Below, in pieces: positions 12,501 through 25,640 of a stretch of 64,000 bases of DNA. A program made the position numbers and the translations under genes. Positions within the stretch are counted from its first letter, which is position 1, and each line of letters begins with the position of its first letter. The stretch covers positions 9,553,146-9,617,145 of the forward strand of contig NC_083649.1 of assembly GCF_963576545.1 (NCBI RefSeq), read 5' to 3'. The stretch is from Limanda limanda. Its lineage: Eukaryota > Chordata > Actinopteri > Pleuronectiformes > Pleuronectidae. The notes under the pieces are model-generated. The model saw nothing but the letters and a program-made list of their open reading frames with translations. It ran no database searches and had not been told where the DNA came from.

Positions 12501-13861
12501 GGGGAAGTAAAACCAGGAGTTATTTTCTTGGAAACAACAAAGAAGTTGTTACTGATAGACTGTAGGTTTCTACATGTCCAGACTACAACCCTACACCAGA
12601 GTTTTCAAAGTAAAGGGAAGGAAGCAGTGTTGAAGAGAATTGTCATGAAGCCTGTACAGAGGCCGACTTGCAGAGGAAGAGTCAGTTCATTACAACATCT
12701 GCTGCAGCTTTTATTCCTTTTGATAAACAATATTGTTGCCAGTGCTGACGTGGACGCGTGCATGTTCCATTTACAAGGATCGAAAAGCTGAGTGTCCACC
12801 GACTTGCCTTCAACCCGAAAAGTAGAAGACGAGAACAGTGATTGCTTTCCCCTGCAGAAAAGAGATGAACGTGATATGAATGAGGCACCAACACCAAGGT
12901 CATTGTGACTTTTTGGCCATTTTTTTGTTTTTAAACACTTAATCCAGGACCTGTAACTCCTACTGTGGTAGGCAGACACATCCCAGCAGCACTGAGTAGC
13001 TGAAGTATACTGTGGCTATATCATTAAACAGAAAAGAACGTTGAAAGTTTCACCTCTTCTTTGATGCAGGGCCCCTAAAGAAACAGACCCGCATTCCTTC
13101 TGGGGTTTAAACGACAAGTCAAACAACTTCAGATAATTGGTCAAGAACATATCAGCTCTTTTTCAAAGGCCGGGCTGTGCTGACATCGCCTTAAAGAGCC
13201 TCGCTTGGGGATGACACATCAAAGTGAGGAGTGTTCAGATGACAAATGGCTTCCTGAGGTATTAAAATAGTCAAAAATATCAAAAGGTGTGGATTTAACT
13301 GGACAATGCTGGGAAATGTTGGAACTGTTTCTCTGAGTTCAACTTTGGATTCACAACTAAATGCGGCCATCAGGTTTGTGGTGTGTACACCTGGTAAAAG
13401 TCTGCACTCTGCACACATGCAGACAAACCACTTCGCTGATGTGGAAACACCGAAGGAGTAAAAGCACCTTGAGGCCTTGAATAAACCCAACCAAGAAGAG
13501 AGAGCCACTTCCGTGCCGCCTCCGCCCACAGTCCCGACTTGTGCTTTGTAAGTGAACTATTTCCCTAGCGGAAAAAATGTTCTGCAAATTAGGCAAGTTT
13601 TCTCGTAGAATCCCACTCAGAGGGGAAGTATGACTCTTATTATTTTGGAACCTCTTTTGGTTTCACTGTCTTTTATGAACAAATCCAAAATAGCGCTACT
13701 GATTGCATTATATTCTGACAATTCTATTAATATGCTTTTCTATCCTATTCAATTTTTTTGTCTGATTGTATAAAGCAATGGTAGGAGATAGTATGGAAAG
13801 AAAAGTTTTTCTATCGCTCTTCCCTCTAACCCTCCTCCCACTCAGTCCATCAAACAGTCCC

Positions 13862-13867
<6 letters not shown>

Positions 13868-13917
<50 letters not shown>
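13868..13917 (+). repeat. GT microsatellite
   Basis: About 25 perfect GT units in sh3pxd2b intron 3. Confidence 0.93.
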
Positions 13918-13918
<1 letters not shown>

Positions 13919-14595
13919 CATCTCAATGAGTTCCAGACCTGGATGGCCACAAAAATAATCCTATCCCCCACCCGTCCCAAGCCTGCACTGTGGGGGAGTT
14001 GTGGGTGGGGTCCCTGGGTGAGGCTTTCTTTCAAGCTCTCATAAAGAATCACTTACAGCGGGATCTAAATCTAAAACTATTTCAAAAGTCGGTCGAGCTG
14101 ACCCCAAAAGCCTTTGTTCCAAAAAACACTTCATTGCCTCAAGACAATGAAGAAAAGAACTCAAAATGTGCTGACATGTTATAGAAACCACAGCAGGTAC
14201 TTGGTGTGACACCATATCGGCTCCAAGCCTTATCTTGCCTATGCTGTGTGTAATAAAGTGTTTCTATGGGCTGTATGCAGAAAGACAAGCTGAATCAGCT
14301 GAATGTTTAAGGAGCAGATGAAGAAACATCTCGCTTGGTTCACAGAACAGTGAGATTGTTTCCGTCGCGTGGATGTAAACAACAGAACAATCTGTTTTCC
14401 TCCAGTTCCTCCACCGTCTGTAACTGAGTCATCGTTGTCCACTGTTTAAACCCATGGAGAAACTAGAACTGATTGGACGGATGGCCCTTGGCGGAGGTAT
14501 ATGCTCTACTGAGTGCCATTCTTTACCATCTTTAAAATAATTGTATGTGTATGTGGAGTTGGGGCATTAGGGGACAGCGAGTGTTCAACTCTTAC

Positions 14596-14671
14596 CTGGT
14601 AGGAATGGAATGATCCTGCGCTTGGGGTCTTTCTGGCCTCCCTCCACTGGGAATTTATCCAGTAACTCCAT
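14596..14671 (-). CDS. sh3pxd2b: sh3pxd2b coding exon 3 (PX proline-rich loop)
   Basis: 76 bases: 25 codons plus one base, so phase 1 at the donor (CCAG|GTAAG); the acceptor is TTTCAG. It encodes [12 protein letters not shown] followed by [14 protein letters not shown]. The IIPFLPG segment is the proline-rich membrane-contacting loop of the PX domain and is nearly identical to Tks4 and Tks5. The Gly codon is completed by the next exon. Confidence 0.96.
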
Positions 14672-17600
14672 CTGAAACCGCACAGTTAATTCAAACTTGT
14701 TAGCACACACAAAGTATCTGCGCTCGCTTATAAACATGCATTTCACATTACACGCAACAGGGTAGCTGAGGCTGGAGAGGAAGAGTTCACATATTTTTTT
14801 TTTTACAAATCAGCAGTTCCTAGAAGGAATTGGGCCAAATAAAGGAAGGCCTGCCAACGATTAGGAATGTACTGAGCAGATGGTATGGTTTTACCTCTCC
14901 GCCTCATGTGCTGCTGGAGCTGTTTGCAGCAAGGCACCGCTGACAGAGTGGAACATTTCTGTCATTTGTAAAGACCAGAGAGAAGTGACTCCTCGGATCG
15001 TTTCTCTCAATTTCACTTGATCTTTCTGTCCTTTTAAAACTCAATCTGCTTCAATAGTTAATCAGTTTAGCCGCTCTTTCCCTGTCACATCTCATTTCAT
15101 CTTTGTTGATTACTGGTGAAACAGTTGAGCATGCATCCATATGGTCGTCTTGAGATGTGCATGTGTGTGGACTGGACCCCCGAACCGGCCATGTTCAGGA
15201 AATGATCTTCGTGGTCTAAATCCAAAAACATCAAAAGCTTGACGGGTTCAGGTTAATTTTAGTTTTTTTTCTTTGGCTCAGTCGGGTTTGGACAAAAAAT
15301 GTTTGGCAATCTAGTGTGTGTGTGTGTGTGTGTGTGTGTTCTATTCTCTAGCTGCAGCTGAGGCCAATAAAAATGGCACCTGGCCATTTTAACCAATGAA
15401 CTCTAACTCTCACCCTCTCTCTCGCTGACACCTGCAGACATTGAAACCGAAAGGTTTAAGAGTGAAATTACTTGAGTTTAATGTTAAATTAGAATCCAGT
15501 GCTTTAAAAACACTACTTTAATTTAACCACAGAAAACAAGCTGTTAAAAGTTCTTCAATCATTTACCAGTTTTATTGTTTTTATAGATGGTTTCTACAGA
15601 TTGCACCAAATGAGCATCCCCCATAACTCTATAATTATTATAGATCGTGCAGTTTCAACCTCATCCAAACAGGACATGCATTTACTCATTCATATAGTAT
15701 AGTAATTCTAAGTTCTGACATCAGACAGCCAGACACAGTCCCACCCACTCTCTCTCCTGCACTGGATGTTCTGCCATCGCTCTCTCGTGTTACAGATAAA
15801 GTCTTTGATGTTTAAGTAAAGGAACATAGTCAGGATTAAGAAGATCAGCAGATGCGGTTAGAGCTAAGCCATGCGAACCACGTCAGGGTCCAGCACATAA
15901 TGACATTATTACCAATTTCTGACTGTGGTCTGTTCCACGTCAACCTGATACAATGATTTTATCTCTCAAGCTACAAGGAGGCATCTGAGGGTCAAAACTA
16001 ACCGGCTCGCCACTTATACCTGAACCAGGAGCATCTTGTTGCCTTCACTGTAAATAATATAATATAATATAATGAACAAATGTTCATTTTGATCTATTAT
16101 GTGTAACAGATTTATTATTATTAGTGGAGCTTATAAAAATAAGTTTGTCTTATTTAGTTATCCCTCATATTCGATAAGAGGCATCCAGCATGAACCATAA
16201 CATCATATACATCCAGCATATATGAGATATGAAAATGACGTTAGATTGAGCCAAAGCTAACAGACGGAGGGGGGTGTGTGTGTGTTATGAGGTGAGGTGA
16301 TGGAGAGGTTATGGAAAAAGCAGAGACTTGTGCCAAGGACTCATCTTTAATACTTTTTTATGGACTGTCTCATCGTGGACAAAGGGGAGTTGTTGTCATA
16401 AAACAATACTTGTTCTTAACAGTCTTAAATTAAAAGATAGTTGGTGATCATGATAATAGGTGATCATGATAATAGGTGTTCAAAATTACAAGTTTAGAAG
16501 TTTTTTATGTTAAAAAAAATCCCCTCATGGCCTTAAAATGCTGTTGATGGAACTGTGCCTATTTAATATATGTGTGGGTGGATGAATACACTCTGGCTGC
16601 GCCTCTGCATCCATCCATTGGCTCTGCTGCTCGTCTAGTAAAATACAGATCGGCCCCTTATTGTGATTTGGATCCCTTATTCATCTGATGTGCAAAACCC
16701 TGACTGTTTGAATACAGTTTGTTGATGCTGGTACACAAAGGCTTCAAGGTAGAAATATTAAGTTCTACTCTAAATCTGAGTGAAATTTGAACATTGATTT
16801 GAAATTCAAGGTTAAATACAACAACCAAGCAGAGCGCCACTCGATCCAAAGGCAGTTCACCATTTGTCGACAGATTCTAAAAAGCCTAGATGGCTTCAGA
16901 CATCTGGATGTGACAGCAGCAGTCAGGAAAACAAGAAATAAATCATCATATATGTTCAAGCATAAAAACAGACACGTGTTTGGCATGACTATCTTCAGCT
17001 GTGCAGAAGGACCCACCTGGCCTTAGTTTTATCTTTATTTCTTGCCCATATATTATGTTTCAAATCCCCCTTCATTCTATGGACAAGGAAGTCCAACATG
17101 CTTATTTTAATCTAATCTTAAAACCGATCTAATGAGCTCCGTTAAGCCCCCGGCAGGAGCCCAGCAAGCCATCAAGCACCCCGAGATAAAGGATAACAGC
17201 TTTGAAAATATAAATCAAATTCTTTAGATGTTTGACTTGAAATATTTTCCCACTTCAAAAGGCATTAGAACAGTTTGTTTGGTTTCTTAAACAAAAGGTA
17301 AGACAGGCAGACGATGACAGAGAGACACAGAAGAGCCACTACCCCCCTCCACCCCCCCTCCCCCCTGCACTGTAATTGTTCCCATGTGTCTGACTTTGAG
17401 TGCAGGCACACCCAGCCTCTCTGTCTGCTCCTATCTGCTCTGTAATCAGAGCCACTCCAACCAGGAGAAGGCATCTGCACAGAGCGAAGCCCGTCTCTTC
17501 AAAATATTTGTTACATCACCCAACCAGAAATCAAATATTCATGCTCTACAGGCAGGAGGATGTCAAGCCAAGGCGGAGCACGGCCAAGCTCCACATGAGT

Positions 17601-17693
17601 TTCCAAAGCTAATATGAAGCATATTGTTTTTTGATGTCTCCATGTCGCTCAGAGAGAAAGACACATAGGCGCTGTGTAGATGGTATAATGGCA

Positions 17694-17720
17694 GATATAT
17701 ATATATATATATATATATAT
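17694..17720 (+). repeat. AT microsatellite
   Basis: Perfect AT dinucleotide run followed by TATTATATA in sh3pxd2b intron 2. Confidence 0.9.
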
Positions 17721-17847
17721 TATTATATAGACCTGCCCACCATGATAAGCTATACAGAAATGTCATTTCAATCTCGTCAAACATTAATTAACTGTTCGAA
17801 TTCAAAATCTACGGAACAGTCTAGAGGTGCATCAAACCGTCTCGCCT

Positions 17848-17862
17848 CCAGCAGAGGGCGCT
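17848..17862 (+). promoter_or_regulatory. CTCF-like motif
   Basis: CCAGCAGAGGGCGCT fits the vertebrate CTCF core CCASYAGRKGGCRS at every position. It lies in sh3pxd2b intron 2. Fish repeats also carry such motifs, so occupancy is not implied. Confidence 0.4.
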
Positions 17863-20800
17863 CTATCAGCATGAACTACATTGACCTGTTAGTTACGTTA
17901 TTTTGCTACCACAGTGGATGACGCTAGCAAGCAGAACCGTCCTGAATGTGAAAGTAACAAACAAAGTTGAGGCTGATTGTTGAAGTTGAACACACATGTC
18001 AAATTTGAACTACATTTTTAGAACATTAATAAGATATTTGTGTGGCAAATTTCGGTCATAAATTCACTACATTTAGACCAACAGACCGAGTGGAATGAAG
18101 AACCAACCTCTCCACTGTCTGTTAATACGCCCCTGCCGCTGTAAACCTTTAAACACTGTTATTTAATTTAACAATTCTTGCTGAATCAGAGGCTAACGCA
18201 ATCTTCCGCGGGGCTATAATTTGTCTAGTCCGTATCCGCTTCAACCGCATCATCGGCCTTCACATAAAGGCCTAATAAAGAAGATCTGAGAAGCACCAGA
18301 CGAGCGAGCGAGAGAATAAACAGCCCGAGAACAATGACTGCTCTCTTTCCAACATGCCTTTCTCACTGGTCTCTCACTCCGTCACTGTAGATTAATGTAT
18401 GAGGTCATATTTAACCCTTTGTCAGACAATCCCACTGTTAAAGACTTTGCAGAAAGCTAAACTGTTGCTCCACTTATCAAGCAGTGAGAGGACAGTGTGC
18501 ATGGGCAGTGACTCAGGGTTAACAGTGGCTGCAGGCTAATTTCAAGGGCTTATTATCAACCACTTTAATTCTGGTATTAAATGGAAGGTTGACCTGATCA
18601 GTGGGTTTATGGGGAATAGTTGTAAAGTAAATCCATACAAAATATTATAAAGAAGACTAGTTCTCAGACTACTTTCCCTGTTTCTGATAAATAGTAAATT
18701 AATGAATAAATAAAATATAATAAACAGGTACAGATAATGGCTAGATGAGTCAATTACATCGGTGCATACATAAAGTTAATGCGCTCTAACTAAATTGCCA
18801 GGGTAGCATCTTACATGCTAATGTTAGCATGTAGTAAACTCAAAAGGCACATTTCTGGGAGCAGGAGGATGATGATATCAGCGCCTCGGTTTAATGTCGC
18901 ACTTTTAGTGAATCCCTGAAGAGCCATTCTCTGACTGCGTACCCGCCTCCAGAAAGGTCACAGTAGAGGGTCATGTTAAAAACAGCACCCGAGGGTGTGG
19001 TTCTGGTTCAATGATTCTGAGGCACACTCGAGTAAGTGCATTGGCTTGACCTTGACATTGGATTCTCAGTTTAAGGAACGATAAACGGACGAGGGTGAGC
19101 AATCACATTGGCCTGATTTGCGTGAATTTTTTTGAAAATGACCAAATTAAAAACTTTCCGCAAAAAGGAAATACAAATATTGTTGCTGCTTTGGGGAATT
19201 TTGTAAACCAGGCTGCCCCCCTCCCTCCCAAAGTGATTTGTTACGCGATATAACTGCGGATAGAAAGTATGTGACAGCTGTGCCACTCTGAACAAACAAG
19301 TAGCGACGTATTGGATTTTTTCCAACAACTTTGAAATCAAAGTGTATCCTGTATCCACGGTGAGAGCAGGAGAGCTGGAGGACCGAGCTGCTGAGGTCGA
19401 GCGGACACGTGTGCAGCATGGAAACTGTTAAATCACAGAGCCGCTATGGACGACCCTGTGGCACACAGAAACATCAGCACTTTCCATCTTTCTGAAGCAA
19501 ACAGCTCCGTCTATTTCTGTTCATGATTTAATACAAGGAAACAAAGGAGGGAAAGAAAATGTCACAGTTTTTATGTTAAAATGCTTAATTCCACTCTGTA
19601 TTCAAGAGCTCCGGCAATGGAAACACAACTCCCTCGTGCTACTTAAGTGACGCTGCTGCACAGACTCTGTTATGGGTGAAAAAAGTAGGTGAGTATGAGC
19701 AGAAATATCCTGGGTGAGAGGACCGTCTGGCTCTTAATATGCTCAGGATGTGTTTGTAATTAGAGCTCTGAGCCACGGTGCCAAGCGTGTTCCAAAGCAG
19801 ATGCTTTCCATTTAATGGACCATTTTTATTTATCATGTCCATTAACAGGTAAATACTTAAATCTGCCAGGAGAATAGTTAGAGCAACACAATACCATTGA
19901 AAGGGAGAGGGAATACAAGGTAAAAAGATTACAGCTGTGCCCTTTAGGGTCAATGTCTGAATCTTACCTGTCATATAAAAGGAAACATGACTGATAATGC
20001 GGAATTCAAATATAAACTAATATATAATGATAAGAATAGAAAATATTGAAGATGAATGTAGATTTCATATTGAACTCAGGCTATATTGAGCCTGTGGTCA
20101 GTGATCTCGGTAAAAGCTCATGTTTCGATGGTTGAACTGAGGCATCAGCTGCTCAGACCAGCTGTGGGGACAGGATGTGGTGAATAACACTTCCTGTGTG
20201 GCTGCTAACCCCATGCATCATTTTCTTTCTCGATTCATATGAAGCCCTCTTTACGAGAGTAGACCAGAGGAGACAAAAGGTAAAACAAAAGCTTGGGAGG
20301 ATGAGAGGAAATGATGAAATGGTCATGAGAGGAACTGAGCGACTCGGTACGTCAGCATCTATACGGGACAACTGATGACACCGGATGTTTAGCGCTGACC
20401 CAGTCCAACCATCCCTTTTTAACTTAGATTTTTTACAAATCAAGTTGACACTACAACAAACTGCCTCCAATGAGGGGCTGACTCAAAGTCCAACAACAAC
20501 CAAAAGCTTTCACCTCCTCCCGCCAAGTCGCGATTCAATTATTTATTTACTTGGTTTATCTATATCTCCCTCATCGCCCACCGGCTGTCGATGCAGCAGG
20601 AAGCAGCTGAGAGCAATGTGGAGGAAACAACCTGCCGGGAATCCCCCCATGCTGAGAATATCTCATATGACCACTGATCCGATACTGTATACGTTAAGGA
20701 TGTCATTAGTCATTTGTGCTGGTAATATGCTCACATGTAGGTGGAATAAGCCTGACATGATGATCTGTGCCAGTTAACTGTGCTCTATAAAGATTTGTGG

Positions 20801-22106
20801 ATGTTTTACAAACTGTGTCATAGCTTAGACAGGGATTCATGTTGCTGTAAAGATTAGTTCATGTAATGCTGATTAGGATTTCTAGCTTTTAAGACTCACT
20901 TTCTAGCCCATATTATAAAAAAATAAACCTCCCCATAAAATATATGATCTGCTAACATCATCAGTAGTCACACAAAATCTGAAAAGCCTTCTTGGCCAAA
21001 ACTCGGAAGCCGGATGAAGAAACCAACATTTTTGAATTTGCAATTTTCAAACCTGCAATATTGACTTTTTTCAGATGCAGTTTAATAAAAAACAACATAT
21101 ATAAATGTTTTGAAATCCAAAGACTGAAGACAGAATTGAGAAAAACTAAAGAAGGCAACAGATCCTAAATCAACCATTAAACTTGAATCCCAGTATATAG
21201 TAATAATTTAAGATAAGATACGATTTTAGCTTAACATATAAATTCTTTGCTACGCAGCTCCTTGTATCTTCTTAAATAACCAGCAGACAACAGCCCTTCC
21301 TCAACATTTTCAGTCATTCTCCTTTCACTACCCTCCTCTGGTGACTGTTTATAGCCATATATGCACTTTGACTCGGGCAAACCCTCAACAAATAGAAAGG
21401 TGATACAATTATAAAGTAATTACGGATGTTATCTCAGTGTGACTGGAGGCTACGTCTATATTCTTATCATGAAATTAGTAATGACATGGTTTACATCCTT
21501 CTGGTTGACAATATATTTGCAGGCTCAGAAAACCTCAGTTGACCACGATGATTCTTTACTTCACTACTCCTGCTTTGACCACCCTAATCAATTAAAAGGC
21601 ATTTAATCCCATTAGGGTCGACAGAATGCTTTGCCTGAATTGACTTTGTGCCCGTTGCCTTTCTGCGTTTCCTGGAGTCCGTGCTCTCGAAGCTCAGACG
21701 TGGCCCCGGCCTCAGATCCATTACCTCTGAAAGAGGAAGGGAAACTAGGATACTAATGAGATTCCCTCCTTGTGCAACACACAACTTGCCAGCATGACGC
21801 TCGCGAATGATTCAGACATTTCTGTGGTCATCAGTGCGGTCAACGCATGCATCACTGTCCTCTCTTAACTGCACTGGGACGTTTTCCGTCTCCTCTCCAA
21901 CAATATAATTACCAGTGCCATGCGGGTGGATGAGGAGAGTCTCTCCCTGGCCTATCTTAGAAATCGCTGGTGGAAACGTCTAACCTGTCACATTCCTAAA
22001 ACCTGAAACTGTGCACCTACATTATGAGAGGAACTTATCATGACACACCAACACAGCTTCACACGTGCACGGACACACACACAGACACACACACACACCT
22101 ACTCAC

Positions 22107-22187
22107 CTGCAGGTCAAAGAACTTGCTGTAGCGTCTGAAAATGTTCTCAGTGCTGCCATCGCTCCACAACACTTTGATGATGTAGAC
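22107..22187 (-). CDS. sh3pxd2b: sh3pxd2b coding exon 2 (PX domain, lipid-binding RRYSKF)
   Basis: 81 bases, 27 codons, phase 0 at both ends, with a TTTTCCAG acceptor and a CAG|GTGAGT donor. The translation starts [12 protein letters not shown] and ends [11 protein letters not shown]. The Arg-Arg-Tyr-Ser-Lys-Phe motif is the hallmark of PX domains; its arginine contacts the 3-phosphate of phosphoinositides. Length and boundaries match the vertebrate Tks4 exon. Confidence 0.96.
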
Positions 22188-25100
22188 CTGGAAAAAACAA
22201 AAGACAAAAATAAATGCGACACTTGAAATAACAAATAACCCTTATTGTTATTCACTAGAAAACAAGGCCTGAGGCGTCACTGCTGACTCATGGTGCCAGT
22301 AATTGCCGTTGCCGTGACTCCTGGTCAGGGCAGGATGGGGAAAGGCGAACAGCCAGTCAGTAAACATGAGGCAGCAGTCACTATCGTCATCATCCTTCCA
22401 CACAAACACGACAGGGACATCCAATGACTTCACTTCCTGGTTTTAGCATCACTTCCTGCGGAGGAGGATGTCACTATCCTGGATGTGAGGCCTTCCACAT
22501 AATGTCACAATCTGTATCTCAACACCGTTCGAGTACAGAGATAGTTGAAAAGGATCTCATAGCACATATCCAACCGCAACTTCCCTCCGGCTCATATCAA
22601 CGAGATTAAAACATCACAAAGCATTTAACCGAAAGCATCTGGCCTCATCACTGCAGTCTGGAGGCAGCAGACACTATTCTCTTTCTGTTTTTTTTTCTTC
22701 CCTAAAGACGAACAAGAGAGGAAGAGAGGCAGGGAGGGCGATTGGAAACTCCTGGGTGGCTGGCTGTGTCTGACTGAATGCTGCTGGCCCGGCTCCCGGA
22801 GCTTCTCTGGCCTCGCTCTCTCTTTCAGGCCACTGGAGTCAGATGCGGCCATGGAGAGAGCCGGTGTGAGAGCTGCACATCAGGCCAGCAGGGAATCTGT
22901 CTTTGTTAAATAAAAAGAGGTGTGTCCCTGAAAGATTGCAGAGTTATTCCAAATTCAGGGTGTGCATGTAAACTTCAATTCAAAATTCATGGAGGGAGAT
23001 TTATACATTAACAAAAGCATAGGGATTATTTTCAGGATATTGTTTGTAGCAAACTACTAGGGCTTATTTATTTGCTACCGTTTGTATAAAACCCAGCAGT
23101 TGGGGTCTCTGAATCAAAACAATAAGGAAACACCTAGGTTGATAACATTGTGAAGCAGCGTGGGATCATGGGAGTTGTTCACCACCATTGCCAATGAAAA
23201 TATACCTGAGGCAACTCAGGTGCAAATCAAGTTCACGGATGAGAGAAATTAAGTTGTATTCACGCTACTCAGCCAATGGTAAGGAATTATTGTGATTCAT
23301 TAGAAGTGGAAGAAAAAACAAATCGAAAGTTGAATGAAAATTGTTGGAAACATGTTGGATAACTTAACTACACAAATCAACAAAATATACAACATCGGGT
23401 AATAGTTTTTAAACATGTAATAAAGAATTGTTACATTTCTTATCTTTAACCACAACTACAAGCCTGAGGTCAGAAGAAGATTGAAATAAATTTACCAACA
23501 AGTCAATGAAACACTTATATTAGCTGAGTATTCTCTTTGGAATGTGATTGTTCAGGTCCCTTTCTGAGCAAAAGGTTCGAGTCAGATGAGCTTTAAGCTG
23601 CCTGTTGTACTCGTAACCACACTTCAGGGTTCTGGAAGCTTTAAGGTGTCCTGTGTGTGTGTGTGTGTGTGTGTGTGTGAGACACAGATGGAGACAGATG
23701 GAGAGGACACAGGACCTGGAGAACTCTGTGTCCTTGACCACTGACACTCACAGCGGTATAAGGTCTTTCTGTCCTTCGACCCAGCCATCGCTTCCATATA
23801 CGTGGGCCCAACCCAACACAGACACACAACAAGTACACACAGCTTACACGGACACCTGCTGAGGACTTGGCACAGGCCTGTTTGCCTGCTCGCACACATG
23901 ATGTCATATGTGTTACTTTAAAATGACCCGTGTGCACTTTTGTATACGCACACACACACATTCGCCTCTACTCACTTCAACAGACAAGAGAGATGAAAGC
24001 TCCTTTGTTTATGAGCTACAGATTTTTTTTAAAAAGAGAAAGAAAAATGAGTCTTTGGCTTTTTGACATTCTTGTCTCCCACTCAGGCTCTACAGTCCCA
24101 GTGGGAGATGACTGCTGAGAGAGAGAAAGATGTCCACACACATTCTTCTTGTTACACCCTGCAGGACGACTATTACACTAAAGTAACACAATACAGATCT
24201 GTGTGCCCATAGAGATACTGTAAATGGGATTATCACAGAATCATCACATGATATCTATTACACACACAAGGATATTGAAGCGTGTAATGTCAACACAGCT
24301 CCACACTGCAGATCTAGAGCTTTTCTGTGTAAAATTTCTAATCATCAATACAGTTGGCATGTGGGGTCAAAACATAAATGACCCATTAAAAAAAAGAATA
24401 GAGTAACTGTGAGGCATGGAAGCAGATATGCTGCACGACATGTGGTAGTATTTAGGCCGTTCCCTTGTTCAAACATCGCCTTGTTTTCCCTGTGTTGACC
24501 TTAAAGAGCGCCGCTGCCATCCAGACTTCCTGGTTATCAAGGCAAGCACGTTGTGGTTTGTAATTCAAACAGCCTGGGGCACAACAAAGCTGAGACGCTC
24601 ACTTTTAATTCACTTCTCGTGAGGATTACCCGGTGGATGGTTTGTGGACCAGATTGATTTGTGGTATTGAGAAGTTTTCCGGGAGCTTCCTCTGCGATGG
24701 CACACATGAAGCAGGCATGTGAGAAGGGTTGTTTGTTAGATTGCAGGCTCTGGTGGTGTCAGGACAATGTTATTGTTCACATATGCATGTGATACATGAT
24801 GAATGATGTCACTTCTGTAGACTGAGGGCGGGTCAGAGGTCACAGGAGCTCCAGACACTCAGCTGATCTTTAATAGAAGGTATCCAAAACAACTACACTG
24901 AGCTGAAATCCAGGATTAGAACTAAAAACATACAGTTATTTGTCGTATATTTGAGCTTTATAATGAGCTGACAAAGCAAAACGTCCTGATTCACAGGAGG
25001 AAACACCCCAATGAGCAACTTTAGGAGGAATGTGTTTCTTTAACAGGTCAAACTCGACTGTTTGGGTCCAAAATATCAATAATCTACGGACTGTTTTGTT

Positions 25101-25295
25101 TACAATCCTTGTCTTTGTTTCGTTTTGAACGTGGAAGTCTCTCTGTCCAGTTCTCCTGTTGAACTGTAATCCGACACTCTCTTTGTTTTTAACTTTAGCC
25201 CACACGAAAAGCAGAAGAGCTGTTAAATTGAAACCTCGATCTGTTGCTCAACTCAACAACCCATTGAATTATTATACAACCGAAGGGGGCCTTAC
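22188..25295 (-). other. sh3pxd2b intron 1
   Basis: 3.1 kb intron. It holds a GT microsatellite at 23652-23679, a CA-rich stretch near 23.95 kb and otherwise unique-looking AT-moderate DNA. No exon was found on either strand; the open frames near 23.6-23.9 kb come from the GT repeat. Confidence 0.85.
23652..23679 (+). repeat. GT microsatellite
   Basis: 14 GT units in sh3pxd2b intron 1. Confidence 0.93.
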
Positions 25296-25367
25296 GTAGT
25301 GTTTGTTCGGATTCCTCCGCTTCTGGACATCCTGCACTGTTACTTCTTGCACGGTGCGCCGGGGCAT
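25296..25367 (-). CDS. sh3pxd2b: sh3pxd2b coding exon 1 (start codon, PX domain N-terminus)
   Basis: First coding exon of SH3 and PX domain-containing protein 2B (Tks4). The family is an adaptor and Src substrate that binds phosphoinositides through its PX domain and organises podosomes, invadopodia and NADPH-oxidase activity at the membrane. The exon reads M-P-R-R-T-V-Q-E-V then VQDVQKRRNPNKHY, close to the vertebrate Tks4 start. The ATG is at 25367-25365; the exon is 24 codons, ends in phase 0 and has a GTAAG donor. It joins the next exon as HY|VYII, the junction position known in the family. Five more exons follow leftwards and complete the PX domain. The paralogue sh3pxd2a (Tks5) begins with a different sequence, and exon 5 also favours 2B. 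The SH3 exons are outside the window. Confidence 0.95.
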
Positions 25368-25640
25368 GATGTCCTCCTCTGTTGCTCCCCGTTCAAAAGA
25401 AAAACTGGATTTCTCTTAGGGTTTCTACGAGCGATTTAAAACCCGGTGGAGAAAGTTTGCACAGGGACGTCTCCTGGTCATCCGCCTCGCTCAGATCCGC
25501 GTCCTGTCCCGGCAACAAATGGCTTCTTCACGCGTAAAACGGTCCAACATTCAGCCGCTGAAGTTAACACTCTGTGGGCTCTCTCTCTCTCTGTCTCTCT
25601 CTCTCTCTGTTTCCTCCCCCTCTCTCTCTCTCCTCCCCTC
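25368..25640 (-). promoter_or_regulatory. sh3pxd2b: sh3pxd2b 5' UTR and probable promoter
   Basis: The stretch just upstream of the start codon is GC- and CpG-richer than its surroundings up to about 25.56 kb and then passes into a CT/GA tract (about 25578-25640), a common core-promoter context in TATA-less vertebrate genes. No clear TATA box is seen. The transcription start cannot be fixed from sequence; a separate non-coding first exon further right cannot be excluded. Confidence 0.45.

Larger units (their letters stand above)
8945..14595 (-). other. sh3pxd2b intron 3
   Basis: 5.65 kb intron. It holds part of a dispersed repeat (9479-9522) with a second copy at 50.7 kb, a CpG-richer block at about 11580-11830, and a GT microsatellite at 13868-13917. 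Several 60-126 codon open frames occur, but none has splice sites or recognisable composition. Confidence 0.85.
14672..22106 (-). other. sh3pxd2b intron 2
   Basis: The largest intron in the window, 7.4 kb. It includes GT repeats near 15.31 kb, a 16-base unit repeated twice at about 16444-16475, an AT dinucleotide run at 17694-17720, a strong CTCF-like motif at 17848-17862, and a CA run near 22.08 kb beside the exon 2 donor. No coding exon was recognised. Confidence 0.85.
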